Shown piece after piece: positions 43,617-52,527 of a stretch of DNA of 64,000 nucleotides. The notes under the pieces were generated by a model. The model worked only from the letters and a program-made list of their open reading frames with translations, did not search any database and had not been told where the DNA came from. The stretch's first letter is position 1, and each line of letters starts with the position of its first letter. Position numbers and translations under genes: made by a program. The stretch comes from CAVQZC01 sp963718315 (GTDB lineage Bacteria > Actinomycetota > Thermoleophilia > Gaiellales > JAICJC01): positions 62,001 through 126,000 of the forward strand of contig CAVQZC010000007.1 of NCBI GenBank assembly GCA_963718315.1, written 5' to 3'.

Positions 43617-44308
43617 GGCGCTCGACGGAGGTGTCTCTGGTGGCCGGAGTCGTGGTCGCGGTGGTGGCCGTCAGCCCGCCGCTCGACACGGTGGCGGACG
43701 GCTCGCTTCCGGCGCACATGATCCAGCACCTGGCCCTGACGATGGTGGCGGCTCCGCTGATCGCGCTGGGTGCACCGGTCGCCACGGGGCTGCGGCTCTC
43801 CCCGCCGGCGTGGCGGCGGCCGGCGGTGCGTGCGCTCCATGGCCGCGCGCTCCGGCTCGCCGGCGGCGCCGTTGTCGCCTGGCTGGCCTACGTCGCCGCG
43901 ATCTGGGCGTTCCACTTCAGCCGGCTGTTCAACGAGGCCGCGGCGAACGAGTGGCTTCACGCCTTGGAGCACCTGACGTTCCTGGTCACGGCGGTGCTCT
44001 TCTGGCGCCCCGCGGTCGGCCGTGACCCGCTGGTGCGGCTGCCGCCCCTGCGGCGGATCCTCTACCTGATGGCGGCGATGCCGGCGATGGACGTGGTCGG
44101 GGTGTGGCTGATGTCGTCCAGAGGCGTCGAGTACCCGGCGTACGGCACCGGGCCGGACGCCCTTGCCGCGCAGCACGAGGCTGGGATGATCATGCTCGCC
44201 GGCTCCTACCCGCTGGCTGTGACCGCGCTGCTCGCGGCGTGGTCGTGGATCGCGAACGAACAGCGACGGGCGGACGTCACCGAGCGGCTGGAGGGGCGGC
44301 ATGCGTAG
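43613..44308 (+). CDS. CtaG-like cytochrome oxidase assembly membrane protein
   Basis: 231 residues from GTG 43613 (GTGA overlap). caa3_CtaG-type protein with the histidine-bearing helices HMIQHLALTMVAAPLIALGA and HALEHLTFLVTAVLFW and the DVVGVWLMSSRG segment. Probably assists CuA or CuB metallation; the caa3-CtaG family is distinct from the Cox11-type CtaG. Intact, unlike the paralogue at 31618. It overlaps qcrC by 8 bases. Confidence 0.85.
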   Translation: MRRSTEVSLVAGVVVAVVAVSPPLDTVADGSLPAHMIQHLALTMVAAPLIALGAPVATGLRLSPPAWRRPAVRALHGRALRLAGGAVVAWLAYVAAIWAFHFSRLFNEAAANEWLHALEHLTFLVTAVLFWRPAVGRDPLVRLPPLRRILYLMAAMPAMDVVGVWLMSSRGVEYPAYGTGPDALAAQHEAGMIMLAGSYPLAVTALLAAWSWIANEQRRADVTERLEGRHA

Positions 44309-45071
44309 CGTCCTGCAGGTGTCGGCAGCAGCCGCCCTTTTCGCCGCGGTCGCCGCGTTCCTGCTCGACCCCGGGCTCGCCCTGGGCGGCGGTGGAGGGA
44401 CGGAGGCGGGCCTGTCATCGAGCTCCCCGGCGCTGGTCGCGGCGGGGCGGCAGCTGTTTATCACCGGCTGTAGTTCGTGCCACGGCATGCAGGCGAACGG
44501 CATCCGCAACGTCGCTCCGTCGCTGCACGGCGTCGGGGCCATGGCCGCGCACTTCTACCTCAGCACGGGGCGGATGCCGCCGCCGGCGCTCGACCTGCAG
44601 CCGATCCGGACGCATGCCCGGTATGACCAGTACGACCAGCGGGCGCTCGTCGCCTACGTGGGATCGCTCGGCGGACCCGGGGTGCCCAGCGTCGATCTGG
44701 CGAAGGGATCGCTGAGCGAGGGCCAGCTCCTCTACACCGAGACCTGCGCCGGGTGCCATCAGAGCGTGGCCCGCGGCGGCATTGTCACCGGAGCGTTCGT
44801 GCCTCCCCTGACCGACGCCACGCCGACGCAGATCGCAGAGGCGATCCGGATCGGCCCCTACCTGATGCCGCGCTTCGCACCGGCGCTATTGAACGACCGT
44901 CAGGTCGCCTCGATCGCACGGTTCGTCGTCGCAGCGCGGCATCCGCACAGCCCGGGCGGCGCCGGCATCGGCTACATCGGCCCGGTGCCCGAGGGGATGG
45001 TCACCTGGCTAGCGGCCCTGCCCGTCCTGTTGCTCGTCACGCGCCTGATCGGCCGCCGGAGCGAGCGCTGA
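44301..45071 (+). CDS. qcrC: Diheme cytochrome c subunit of the bcc complex
   Basis: 256 residues. N-terminal membrane anchor (VSAAAALFAAVAAFLL), two c-type heme sites CSSCH (C57-H61) and CAGCH (C149-H153), axial Met candidates in STGRMPPP and GPYLMPRF, and a C-terminal membrane helix (MVTWLAALPVLLLVTRLIG). This is the actinobacterial QcrC layout, which hands electrons straight to CuA without a soluble cytochrome c. Upstream and downstream overlaps with the CtaG-like gene and the Rieske gene. Confidence 0.93.
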   Translation: MRSVLQVSAAAALFAAVAAFLLDPGLALGGGGGTEAGLSSSSPALVAAGRQLFITGCSSCHGMQANGIRNVAPSLHGVGAMAAHFYLSTGRMPPPALDLQPIRTHARYDQYDQRALVAYVGSLGGPGVPSVDLAKGSLSEGQLLYTETCAGCHQSVARGGIVTGAFVPPLTDATPTQIAEAIRIGPYLMPRFAPALLNDRQVASIARFVVAARHPHSPGGAGIGYIGPVPEGMVTWLAALPVLLLVTRLIGRRSER

Positions 45072-45085
45072 TGAAGGGAGATTCG

Positions 45086-46060
45086 ATGCCCCCCGAGCCG
45101 GTCCAGCCGCGTCACCCGAACATCCCCGGCGAATCGCTTCCACCCGAGGCGTGCCCGCTGTCGCGAGAAGACGACCCGACCGAGCTGGAGCACCTGTCGA
45201 CTCCAAGGAAGGAGCTGCTGGTGGCGTGCCTGTTGCTGGCGGCCGGAGCCTGCGGAGCCGCGTTCGTCGTCGCCTACATCCTGACCAGCAGCAACGCCGT
45301 CCTGGGTGGGCTGCTGGCGGCGGCGTTCCTGTTCCTGGGAGCGGCGCTGATCCTCGTCGGTCGCTTCGTCGTGCCGCAGGAGACGGTGATCGAGGCGCGC
45401 GCCCGTACCCGTGACCCGGAGCAGGAGCGGGCCGTCGCCCAGGTCGTCCGCTCGCTAGGGGAGGGCGTGACACGCCGCCGCCTGCTGGTGACGGCCGGCG
45501 CGGCGGCCGGTGCAGGGCTCGCCGCCGGCGCCGTCACCGCCGCAGCCTCGCTGGGGCCGTGGATCGGGGACGTGGCGGTGCCGTCGCCGTTCCGGGCGGG
45601 GACGAAGCTAGTGGACGAGCGCGGGCGTCCGGTGCTGGCTTCCGATCTTGAGGTCGGCTCGTTCCTGACCGCATTCGCAGACGGCGCGAGCCTCGAGGCA
45701 CTCGGCTCGTCGGTCATGCTCGTGCGGCTCGACCCGCGCCAGCTGCACCTCCCCGCCGACCGTCGCGGCTGGGCGCCGTCGGGCATCGTCGCCTACTCGA
45801 AGATCTGCACCCACGCAGGGTGCGCCGTCGCGATGGCCCGGTACCCCCTGTTCGCGGCAGACGCGCCGGGGCCGGCCCTGGTCTGCCCATGTCACTACTC
45901 GACCTTCGACGTCGCCGACGGCGGCACGGTGCTGTTCGGCCCCGCCGGCCGTCCGCTTCCCCAGCTGCCGCTGCAGGTGGCGGCCGACGGCAGGCTCGAG
46001 GCCGCCGGCCCGCTCTCGGGCGACATCGGCCCCGCCTGGTTTGCCACCGACCGCGGATGA
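45086..46060 (+). CDS. qcrA: Rieske iron-sulfur subunit of the bcc complex
   Basis: 324 residues from ATG 45086, chosen because AAGGGAG precedes it; the ATG at 45071 overlaps the qcrC stop and adds five residues. Three N-terminal membrane segments (ELLVACLLLAAGACGAAFVV, AVLGGLLAAAFLFLGAALIL, RRRLLVTAGAAAGAGLAAG), the actinobacterial type with a twin-Arg-like RRR before the last. The Rieske 2Fe-2S ligands are in CTHAGC and CPCHYSTFD. Ends in an overlap with qcrB (ATGA). Confidence 0.93.
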   Translation: MPPEPVQPRHPNIPGESLPPEACPLSREDDPTELEHLSTPRKELLVACLLLAAGACGAAFVVAYILTSSNAVLGGLLAAAFLFLGAALILVGRFVVPQETVIEARARTRDPEQERAVAQVVRSLGEGVTRRRLLVTAGAAAGAGLAAGAVTAAASLGPWIGDVAVPSPFRAGTKLVDERGRPVLASDLEVGSFLTAFADGASLEALGSSVMLVRLDPRQLHLPADRRGWAPSGIVAYSKICTHAGCAVAMARYPLFAADAPGPALVCPCHYSTFDVADGGTVLFGPAGRPLPQLPLQVAADGRLEAAGPLSGDIGPAWFATDRG

Positions 46061-47763
46061 GAACGCACTCGGACGCAGGCGACGGAGGAGCACTCGAGGG
46101 CCTGGTGGGGGCGGCCGAGGCGCGCACCGGCCGCGTGTCCTTCGCCCACCGCATGCTCCGCTACGTCTTCCCCGACCACTGGTCGTTCATGTGGGGCGAG
46201 ATCGCGCTCTACTGCTTCGTCGTCCTGGTCGTGACGGGTACCTACCTGGCGTTCTTCTTCGACCCCTCCTACCACCAGATCACCTACCACGGGTCGTACG
46301 CGCCACTGCGTGGCGAGCGGATGAGCGAAGCGTACGCCTCGGCGCTGCACCTGTCGCTGAGCGTCAAGCTCGGGCTGCTGATGCGGCAGACCCACCACTG
46401 GGCCGCCGACCTGTTCGTGGCCTCGATCACGGTGCACCTGATGCGGGTGTTCTTCACCGGCGCCTTCCGCAAGCCGCGCGAGCTGATCTACTGGACCGGC
46501 CTGACGCTGCTGGTCATCGGTGTGCTCGAGGGCTACCTCGGATACTCGCTGGTCGACGACCTGCTGTCGGGGATGGGGCTTGCGATCGGCTGGGCCGTGG
46601 GCATGTCGATTCCCGTCATCGGAGGCCCGTTGATGACGCTGCTTTGGAGCGGGCCGTTCCCGGGCACGACCGTGTTCGAGTCGCGCCTGTTCATCGCCCA
46701 CGTGTTCATCATCCCGCTGGTGATCGCGGCGCTGATCAGCGTGCACCTGGTGCTGATCACGCTGCTGCACCACACCCAGTTCGCCGGCCGCGGGACGCGT
46801 GAGGGCAACGTCGTCGGCTCGCCGGCGTGGCCGTCATATGCCGCGCGGTCGCTGGGCCTGTTCTCGGTCGTGGTCGGCGTCCTCTTCCTGCTGGGGGCGC
46901 TGGTGCAGATCAACCCGATCTGGCTGTGGGGGCCCTACCACCCCTACCTGGCCGAGAACGGCGCCCAGCCCGACTGGTACCTGGGCTGGCTGATCGGGGC
47001 GCTGCGGATGATGCCCAACTGGGAGCCGACCCTGGGCGGGTACACCCTGGTGCCCAACCCCTTCTGGGGCGGGGTGCTGTTCCCGCTGATCGTGTTCGGC
47101 TCCCTCTACACGTGGCCGATCCTCGACCGCTGGGTCACGCACGATCACCGCGAGCACCACATCCTCCAGCGCCCGCGCGACTGCCCGCGGCGGACCGCGG
47201 CCGGCGTCGCGCTGTTCACGTTCACGGCGGTGCCGTTCTTCGCCGGCGCGATGGACAGGGTCTACCTGGCGTTCGGGATCCCCTACCAGGGCGCGCTCGC
47301 GGTGATGCGAGTGCTGTGGGTGGTGCTGCCGTTCGTCACCGCCTGGATCACGCTGCGCGTCTGCCGCAGCCTGGCCCGCAGCGAGATGCATCCACTGCGC
47401 GGCGTCACGGCGCGGGTCGTCACGCGGGGAGACGGGGGCGGATTCACGGCGGGCCCGGCGCTGCTCGCCAACCCCAGCTGGACGCCCGAGGCCGTTCTCG
47501 TGGAGGGACCGGACGCGGGTCGGCCCGGCATGCTGGCCGAGGTGCGGGCGTCGGCCCGGCGCAGCGCGTTTGCGGCGGCCATGATCGCGGCGGCGGGAGT
47601 GGCGCTGGTCGTATTCGCAGTGGCGTTGGCCGTCGCGCTGGAGCAGGCGCTCGCCTCATGGCTGCCGGACTGGGCGGCGGCGCTGATCGTCGCCGTCATC
47701 TGCGCGGTTGCCGCCGCTGCGCTGGCAGGCGCGGGGCGGAAGAGCCTCCGCCGCGTGCGCTAG
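46057..47763 (+). CDS. qcrB: Cytochrome b subunit of the bcc complex
   Basis: 568 residues from ATG 46057. WSFMWGEIALYCFVVLVVTG is the first helix; heme b histidines lie in LHLSLSVKLGLLMRQTHHWA with TVHLMRVFFTG, and in AHVFIIPLVIAALISVHLVL. The Q-site PEWY-equivalent is QPDWYLGWLIGALRMMPNWE. The C-terminal extension (to residue 568) is typical of actinobacterial QcrB. Last gene of the operon; no oxidase subunit III gene is seen in the locus. Confidence 0.95.
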   Translation: MRTHSDAGDGGALEGLVGAAEARTGRVSFAHRMLRYVFPDHWSFMWGEIALYCFVVLVVTGTYLAFFFDPSYHQITYHGSYAPLRGERMSEAYASALHLSLSVKLGLLMRQTHHWAADLFVASITVHLMRVFFTGAFRKPRELIYWTGLTLLVIGVLEGYLGYSLVDDLLSGMGLAIGWAVGMSIPVIGGPLMTLLWSGPFPGTTVFESRLFIAHVFIIPLVIAALISVHLVLITLLHHTQFAGRGTREGNVVGSPAWPSYAARSLGLFSVVVGVLFLLGALVQINPIWLWGPYHPYLAENGAQPDWYLGWLIGALRMMPNWEPTLGGYTLVPNPFWGGVLFPLIVFGSLYTWPILDRWVTHDHREHHILQRPRDCPRRTAAGVALFTFTAVPFFAGAMDRVYLAFGIPYQGALAVMRVLWVVLPFVTAWITLRVCRSLARSEMHPLRGVTARVVTRGDGGGFTAGPALLANPSWTPEAVLVEGPDAGRPGMLAEVRASARRSAFAAAMIAAAGVALVVFAVALAVALEQALASWLPDWAAALIVAVICAVAAAALAGAGRKSLRRVR

Positions 47764-47878
47764 TGCGGCGTCCATGAGGACGCTGGACGGATCCCGGCGA
47801 CGTGTGCCATATGGCACGTGTTCGAGTGCCAATTGGTCTTTCGCGCGTCACTCGTAACACGTCGCCGCCCGCCGCCGG

Positions 47879-48046
47879 CTACTCCCCGCGAGCGTCCGGC
47901 GAGCCCGCCCCGGGCGAGAGATCGTCGCCGTAGCGGCGCTCGAGGACGGCCTGGCCGACGGCGATCCAGGCCACGAGCGTGATCACGGCGGCCAGGACTG
48001 CGACGAGCCACCATGGATGTGTGTCGTACGGGGTGGGGAGGGACAT
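47879..48046 (-). CDS. Small membrane protein (55 aa)
   Basis: Starts at ATG 48046 (MSLPTPYDTHPWWLVAVLAA), one membrane segment (LVAVLAAVITLVAWIAVGQA) and a charged tail ending DDLSPGAGSPDARGE. It converges on qcrB and is divergent from the rhodopsin-transducer-like gene. Small single-span proteins near oxidase operons are common; no family is recognised. Confidence 0.6.
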   Translation of the reverse strand: MSLPTPYDTHPWWLVAVLAAVITLVAWIAVGQAVLERRYGDDLSPGAGSPDARGE

Positions 48047-48108
48047 ACCCCAGCTGTTCCCGCTGCCCCGAGGTTTCACGCGCCCCAGCCGGGGGCATTC
48101 GTCTCAGC

Positions 48109-48486
48109 ATGGAAGCGATCGGGCATCGATGCTGGGCGATTGCCGAGGGCTACATCCCCGGCCAGAGCCACGGCCCGGAGCCGGAGATGGAGAGCCACGA
48201 GGCGGCCTGCATGCTGAACGCGGGTGAGATCGACGCTGAGGTCACCATCACGGTCTACTTCACCGACCGGGAGCCGGTGGGCCCTTACCGGGTCGTCGTG
48301 CCGGCCCGGCGCACGGTGCACCTGCGCTTCAACGAGCTGGATGACCCCGAGCCGGTCCCGAGGGACACCGCCTACGCCAGCGTGATCTCCTCGACTCAGC
48401 CGATCGTGGTGCAGCACACCCGGCTTGACTCGCGGCAGGCCGAGAACGCCCTGCTTTCCACCGTGGCGTTTGCATCTACCACCTGA
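48109..48486 (+). CDS. Sensory rhodopsin transducer-like protein (ASRT family)
   Basis: 125 residues from ATG 48109. It matches the Anabaena sensory rhodopsin transducer family (PF07100) along its length: CWAIAEGYIPGQSHGPEPEM, SHEAACMLNAGEIDAEVTIT, VYFTDREPVGPYRVVVPARR, VQHTRLDSRQAENALLST. These are soluble beta-sandwich tetramers that in Anabaena partner a sensory rhodopsin and bind DNA or carbohydrate-like ligands. No rhodopsin gene is in the window. It sits 15 bases upstream of the ThDP enzyme, so a metabolic ligand is the more likely signal here. Confidence 0.85.
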   Translation: MEAIGHRCWAIAEGYIPGQSHGPEPEMESHEAACMLNAGEIDAEVTITVYFTDREPVGPYRVVVPARRTVHLRFNELDDPEPVPRDTAYASVISSTQPIVVQHTRLDSRQAENALLSTVAFASTT

Positions 48487-48501
48487 GGAGCTGAGCCGAC
48501 G

Positions 48502-50292
48502 ATGTCCGAAACCGTTGCCGACTTTCTGCTGGAACGCCTGACCACCTGGGGTGTCCGTCGCATCTATGGCTATCCCGGTGACGGGATCAACGGGATCATG
48601 GGAGGCCTCCAGCGGGCCGACGACCGGTTCGAGTTCATCCAGGTGCGCCACGAGGAGATGGCCGCCTTCATGGCGTGCGGGCACGCGAAGTTCACCGGCG
48701 AGCTGGGCGTCTGCCTGGCGACGTCCGGTCCCGGCGCGATCCACCTGCTGAATGGCCTCTACGACGCACGCATGGACCACCAGCCAGTGCTGGCGATCGT
48801 CGGCCAGCAGGCGCGCAGTGCGATCGGCGGCGACTACCAGCAAGAGGTCGACCTGACCACGCTGTTCAAGGACGTGGCCCGCGAGTACGTGCAGCAGGTG
48901 AACGAGCCCAGCCAGGTGCGCCACATCGTCGACCGGGCGATCCGGATCGCTCTTTCCGAGCGCACGGTGACGTGCGTCATCGTTCCCAACGACCTGGCCG
49001 ACGAGAAGGCCGTGGAGACCCCGGCACACGCCCACGGCACGATCCACTCCGGTGCCGGCTACGACCGGCCGGAGGTGCTGCCCACCGCCGATCAGCTGGA
49101 GCAGGCTGCGGCGGTGCTGAACGCAGGCGAGCGGGTGGCGATGCTGGTCGGCGCGGGTGCCCTCGGAGCCTCCAGCGAGGTCGTCGAGGTAGCCGACCGG
49201 CTGGGCGCCGGCGTCGCCAAGGCGCTGCTCGGCAAGGCGGTGCTGCCGGACGACCTGCCCTGGGTGACCGGGTCGATCGGACTGCTGGGCACTCGACCCA
49301 GCTGGGAGATGATGGACGAGTGCGACACCCTTCTGATGGTGGGGTCGAGCTTCCCGTACTCCGAGTTCCTGCCCAGGGAAGGCCAGGCGCGCGGGGTGCA
49401 GATCGACATCGACGGGCGGATGCTCTCGATCCGCTACCCGATGGAGGTGCCGTTGCAGGGCGACGCTGCGGCGACCCTGCGCGCGCTGCTGCCGATGCTT
49501 CACCAGAAGACCGACACCGACTGGCGCGACGGCATCGAGCACAACACCCGCGAGTGGTGGCAGCTGCTCGAACGGCGGGCCATGAGCAGCGCTGACCCGA
49601 TCAACCCACAGCGAGTCTTCCACGAGCTCTCGCTCCAGCTGCCTGCCGACGCGATCCTGACCTCGGATTCCGGCTCGTCCGCCAACTGGTATGCCCGAGA
49701 TATCCGGATCCGCGAGGGCATGATGGCGACGCTCTCCGGCAACCTGGCGACGATGGGGCCCGGCGTGCCGTACGCGATCGCGGCCAAGTTCGCGTATCCG
49801 CACCGGCCGGTGTTCGCCCTGGTCGGCGACGGCGCCTTCCAGATGAACGGGATGAACGAGCTGATCACGATCGCCAAGTACTGGAAGCGGTGGGCGGACC
49901 CACGCCTGATCGTGCTGGTGCTGAACAATCGCGACCTGAACCAGGTGACGTGGGAGCAGCGGGCGATGGAGGGCAACCCCAAGTACGAGGCATCCCAGGA
50001 GCTTCCGGACTTCCCCTACGCGCGGTACGCCGACCTGATCGGCCTGACCGGCATCCGGGTCGACGAACCCGACCAGATCGCGGCCGCGTGGGAGGAGGCG
50101 CTGGACAGCCGTCGGCCGTGCGTGCTGGAGGCGGTCACCGACCCTGACGTTCCGCCCCTGCCGCCGCACATCACGCTGGAGCAGGCGAGGGCACTCACAT
50201 TTGCACTGGTCAAAGGCGACCCCGACTTCGGCGACATCGTGCGCCAGAGCTTCAAGCAGAAGATCGAAGAGGCCCTGCCGTTCCGGTCATGA
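48502..50292 (+). CDS. ThDP-dependent enzyme, pyruvate oxidase/acetolactate synthase type
   Basis: 596 residues, three-domain ThDP enzyme. N-terminal Pyr domain with the catalytic Glu in IQVRHEEMAAFMACGHAKF; central domain; C-terminal PP domain with the ThDP motif GDGAFQMNGMNELITIAKYW ending LNNRDL. Closest in layout to pyruvate oxidase/ubiquinone-dependent pyruvate dehydrogenase and to stand-alone thiamine-requiring proteins of actinobacteria. Ribosome binding site GAGGAGCTGAG before ATG 48502. It heads a tightly overlapping operon to 54861; the stop overlaps the next ATG. Substrate uncertain. Confidence 0.88.
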   Translation: MSETVADFLLERLTTWGVRRIYGYPGDGINGIMGGLQRADDRFEFIQVRHEEMAAFMACGHAKFTGELGVCLATSGPGAIHLLNGLYDARMDHQPVLAIVGQQARSAIGGDYQQEVDLTTLFKDVAREYVQQVNEPSQVRHIVDRAIRIALSERTVTCVIVPNDLADEKAVETPAHAHGTIHSGAGYDRPEVLPTADQLEQAAAVLNAGERVAMLVGAGALGASSEVVEVADRLGAGVAKALLGKAVLPDDLPWVTGSIGLLGTRPSWEMMDECDTLLMVGSSFPYSEFLPREGQARGVQIDIDGRMLSIRYPMEVPLQGDAAATLRALLPMLHQKTDTDWRDGIEHNTREWWQLLERRAMSSADPINPQRVFHELSLQLPADAILTSDSGSSANWYARDIRIREGMMATLSGNLATMGPGVPYAIAAKFAYPHRPVFALVGDGAFQMNGMNELITIAKYWKRWADPRLIVLVLNNRDLNQVTWEQRAMEGNPKYEASQELPDFPYARYADLIGLTGIRVDEPDQIAAAWEEALDSRRPCVLEAVTDPDVPPLPPHITLEQARALTFALVKGDPDFGDIVRQSFKQKIEEALPFRS

Positions 50293-51395
50293 GCGCGACC
50301 GCCTCACCCGTGCGGGCTTCGTCCCGTCTCGAAGGGCTGGACGTGTCCGTCCACACCGTCCCCACCGACCAGCCCGAGCAGGACGGAACGCTGGACTGGG
50401 ACTCGACCACCATCGTCATCGTCGAGGCCCACTCGGATGGGCACGTCGGTCTCGGCTACACGTACGCCGACGCCGCCTGCAGGGAGCTGGTCGAACATGT
50501 CCTCACGCCGGAGCTGCTGGGGTGCGACGCGATGAACGTCCAGGCCGGCTGGTGGAAGATGGTGCGGCGCTGCCGCAACCTCGGCGTCCCCGGCCTCTGC
50601 TCGATGGCGATCGGCGCGGTCGACGCCGCGCTCTGGGATCTCAAGGCGCGCCTCCTCGAGGTGCCGCTGGCCGGACTGCTCGGCGGCGCCCGCAGCGAGG
50701 TGATGGCGTACGGCAGCGGCGGCTTCACGTCCTACACCGACGAGCGGATGGCGATGCAGCTCCGCGGATGGGCCGACCACGGCCTGCAGGCGGTCAAGAT
50801 CAAGGTCGGCCGCGGCCTCGACCGCGACCTCGAGCGGGTGAGCGTCACCCGCCAGGTGATCGGCCCCGACATCGCGCTTTACGTCGACGCCAACGGCGCC
50901 TGGCGCCGCGAGCAGGCGCTTGCGTTCGCCGAGCGCTGTGCGGCGTACGACGTCGCATGGTTCGAGGAGCCCGTCTCGTCCGACGACCTGGACGGCCTGC
51001 ACTGGATGCGCGACCGGGCGCCCGCCGGCATGGCGATCGCGGCAGGCGAGTACGGCTTCGACCTGTTCTCGTTCCGGCGGATGATCGCCGCCGGCGCGGT
51101 CGATGTGGTGCAGGCGGATGCCACCCGCTGCGGCGGCATCACCGGCTTTCTGGCGGTGGCCGCGCTGTGCCAGGCGGCGTGCCTGCCGCTGTCGGCGCAC
51201 ACCGCTCCTTCGCTGCATCTGCACCCGTGTTGCGCGGTCGACGATCTGCACAGCCTGGAGTACTTCCATGACCACACCCGGATCGAGCGGATGCTGTTCG
51301 ACGGCGTTGTCGAGCCAGACGCGGACGGGATGCTGCGACCGCGGATGGACGATGCCGGGAACGGGCTACGCCTGAAGGAGGACGTGCTGATATGA
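50289..51395 (+). CDS. Enolase superfamily enzyme (mandelate racemase/muconate lactonizing type)
   Basis: 368 residues. The catalytic KxK is in LQAVKIKVGRGL, metal ligands are Asp in LYVDANGAWR, Glu in AWFEEPVSSDD and Glu in AIAAGEYGFD, and the general-base His lies in LSAHTAPSLHLHPCCAV. Family members are sugar-acid dehydratases, racemases or cycloisomerases; next to a ThDP enzyme and a GMC oxidase a sugar-acid dehydratase is plausible but not proven. ATG 50289 overlaps the previous stop; intact and of normal length. Confidence 0.9.
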   Translation: MSATASPVRASSRLEGLDVSVHTVPTDQPEQDGTLDWDSTTIVIVEAHSDGHVGLGYTYADAACRELVEHVLTPELLGCDAMNVQAGWWKMVRRCRNLGVPGLCSMAIGAVDAALWDLKARLLEVPLAGLLGGARSEVMAYGSGGFTSYTDERMAMQLRGWADHGLQAVKIKVGRGLDRDLERVSVTRQVIGPDIALYVDANGAWRREQALAFAERCAAYDVAWFEEPVSSDDLDGLHWMRDRAPAGMAIAAGEYGFDLFSFRRMIAAGAVDVVQADATRCGGITGFLAVAALCQAACLPLSAHTAPSLHLHPCCAVDDLHSLEYFHDHTRIERMLFDGVVEPDADGMLRPRMDDAGNGLRLKEDVLI

Positions 51396-51808
51396 ACCTC
51401 GCCCGCAACCTACGCCGAGGGAGGGCGCAGCGCACGCTCTGTGCTCTGACGGCCGCCTCGGCGCTGCCGCTCGGACTGGAGATCTACTTCGAGCACTACA
51501 AGGGGTCGTACGCCGACCGCTGGATGTGGACGCCGGTGATCGCAACGCCGCCGCTGGTCGCTGCCGGGATCGCCGGCATTTTCTCCGAGCGTGCGGCCAG
51601 AACGGTGGTACCCGTTGCCTCGGCTGTGTACGCGGTCGACGGGGCGATCGGCGTGATCACCCACCTCCGTGGCGTCCTCCGCAAACCGGGTGGGCTGCGC
51701 GAGCCGCTGTACAACGTCGTCATGGGCCCACCGCTGCTTGCACCCGGGTCGCTGGCGCTGGTCGGGATGATGGGCATCGCGGCCGCGTTCGCAGCGCGGG
51801 AGACCTGA
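51392..51808 (+). CDS. Membrane protein of the sugar-oxidation operon
   Basis: 138 residues with four hydrophobic segments (LCALTAASALPLGLEIYFEH, WTPVIATPPLVAAGIAGIFS, VPVASAVYAVDGAIGVITH, PGSLALVGMMGIAAAFAA). ATG 51392 overlaps the enolase stop by 4 bases and its stop overlaps the next start. It could anchor the dehydrogenase encoded next, since gluconate-dehydrogenase-type complexes need a membrane partner. No family is recognised. Confidence 0.7.
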   Translation: MNLARNLRRGRAQRTLCALTAASALPLGLEIYFEHYKGSYADRWMWTPVIATPPLVAAGIAGIFSERAARTVVPVASAVYAVDGAIGVITHLRGVLRKPGGLREPLYNVVMGPPLLAPGSLALVGMMGIAAAFAARET

Positions 51809-52527
51809 TGGCGGAGAGCTTCCGGGACGCGGGGCATCTCCCCAGCCAGCGCGACGGGCATCCCCGCGACCCGCGGGAGCTGCCTCGCCAACGTCGCGGG
51901 GTGACGCCGCAGATGCACGGCCGCTACCCCGAGTTCGACGTGCTCGAGCAGGCGCCCCACTGGGACGAGGTCACCCGCGGCGTTGTGCTCGACCGCGTGC
52001 ACCGGGTGCCGGCGATCCGCTTCTTCAGCGACGGCGAGGCAGCAACGCTGGGCGCGCTCTGCGACATCGTCATGGCGCAGGACGACAACCCGCGGATACC
52101 GGTGCTGGCGATGATCGACGACACCCTCTGGAACGGCCGCCTCGAGGGTTTCCAGTACGCCGACCTCCCGGACGACGGGGAGACGTGGCGGATGGTGGCC
52201 CGTGGCCTGGACGAACAGGCGGACGCACGGTTCGGGGCCGAAAGCTATGCGGTGCTCAGCCGGGAGCAGCAGGACCGGATCTGCGGCGACCTGGCCGACG
52301 GGGCGCTGGCCGGCGGCAGCTTCGACCAGATCCCGGCCGGTCGGGCCTGGCTCATCGTCTCCCACGGGATCGTGGCCTCGTTCTACTCCCATCCCTGGGC
52401 ATGGAACGAGATCGGCTTCGCCGGGCCTGCCTATCCCCGCGGCTTCGCCCGGCTCGGCGTTGGCCAGACCGAGGCCTGGGAAGGACGCGAGGGCTACGAG
52501 CGCGACCCGGTGCATGATGAGGCGTAA
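51808..52527 (+). CDS. Gluconate 2-dehydrogenase subunit 3-like protein
   Basis: 239 residues from ATG 51808 (TGATG overlap). It resembles the gluconate 2-dehydrogenase gamma/subunit 3 family: AIRFFSDGEAATLGALCDIV, MAQDDNPRIPVLAMIDDTLW, GLDEQADARFGAESYAVLSR and the C-terminal SFYSHPWAWNEIGFAGPAYP. No Tat signal is visible, unlike the classical subunit. It is directly followed by the GMC oxidoreductase with overlapping frames, the usual partner. Confidence 0.82.
   Translation: MAESFRDAGHLPSQRDGHPRDPRELPRQRRGVTPQMHGRYPEFDVLEQAPHWDEVTRGVVLDRVHRVPAIRFFSDGEAATLGALCDIVMAQDDNPRIPVLAMIDDTLWNGRLEGFQYADLPDDGETWRMVARGLDEQADARFGAESYAVLSREQQDRICGDLADGALAGGSFDQIPAGRAWLIVSHGIVASFYSHPWAWNEIGFAGPAYPRGFARLGVGQTEAWEGREGYERDPVHDEA

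Noticed and set aside
48076..50169. 697-codon minus-strand frame opposite the ThDP enzyme
   Set aside because: Shadow of a GC-rich plus-strand gene with clear domains; the minus reading has no domain sense.
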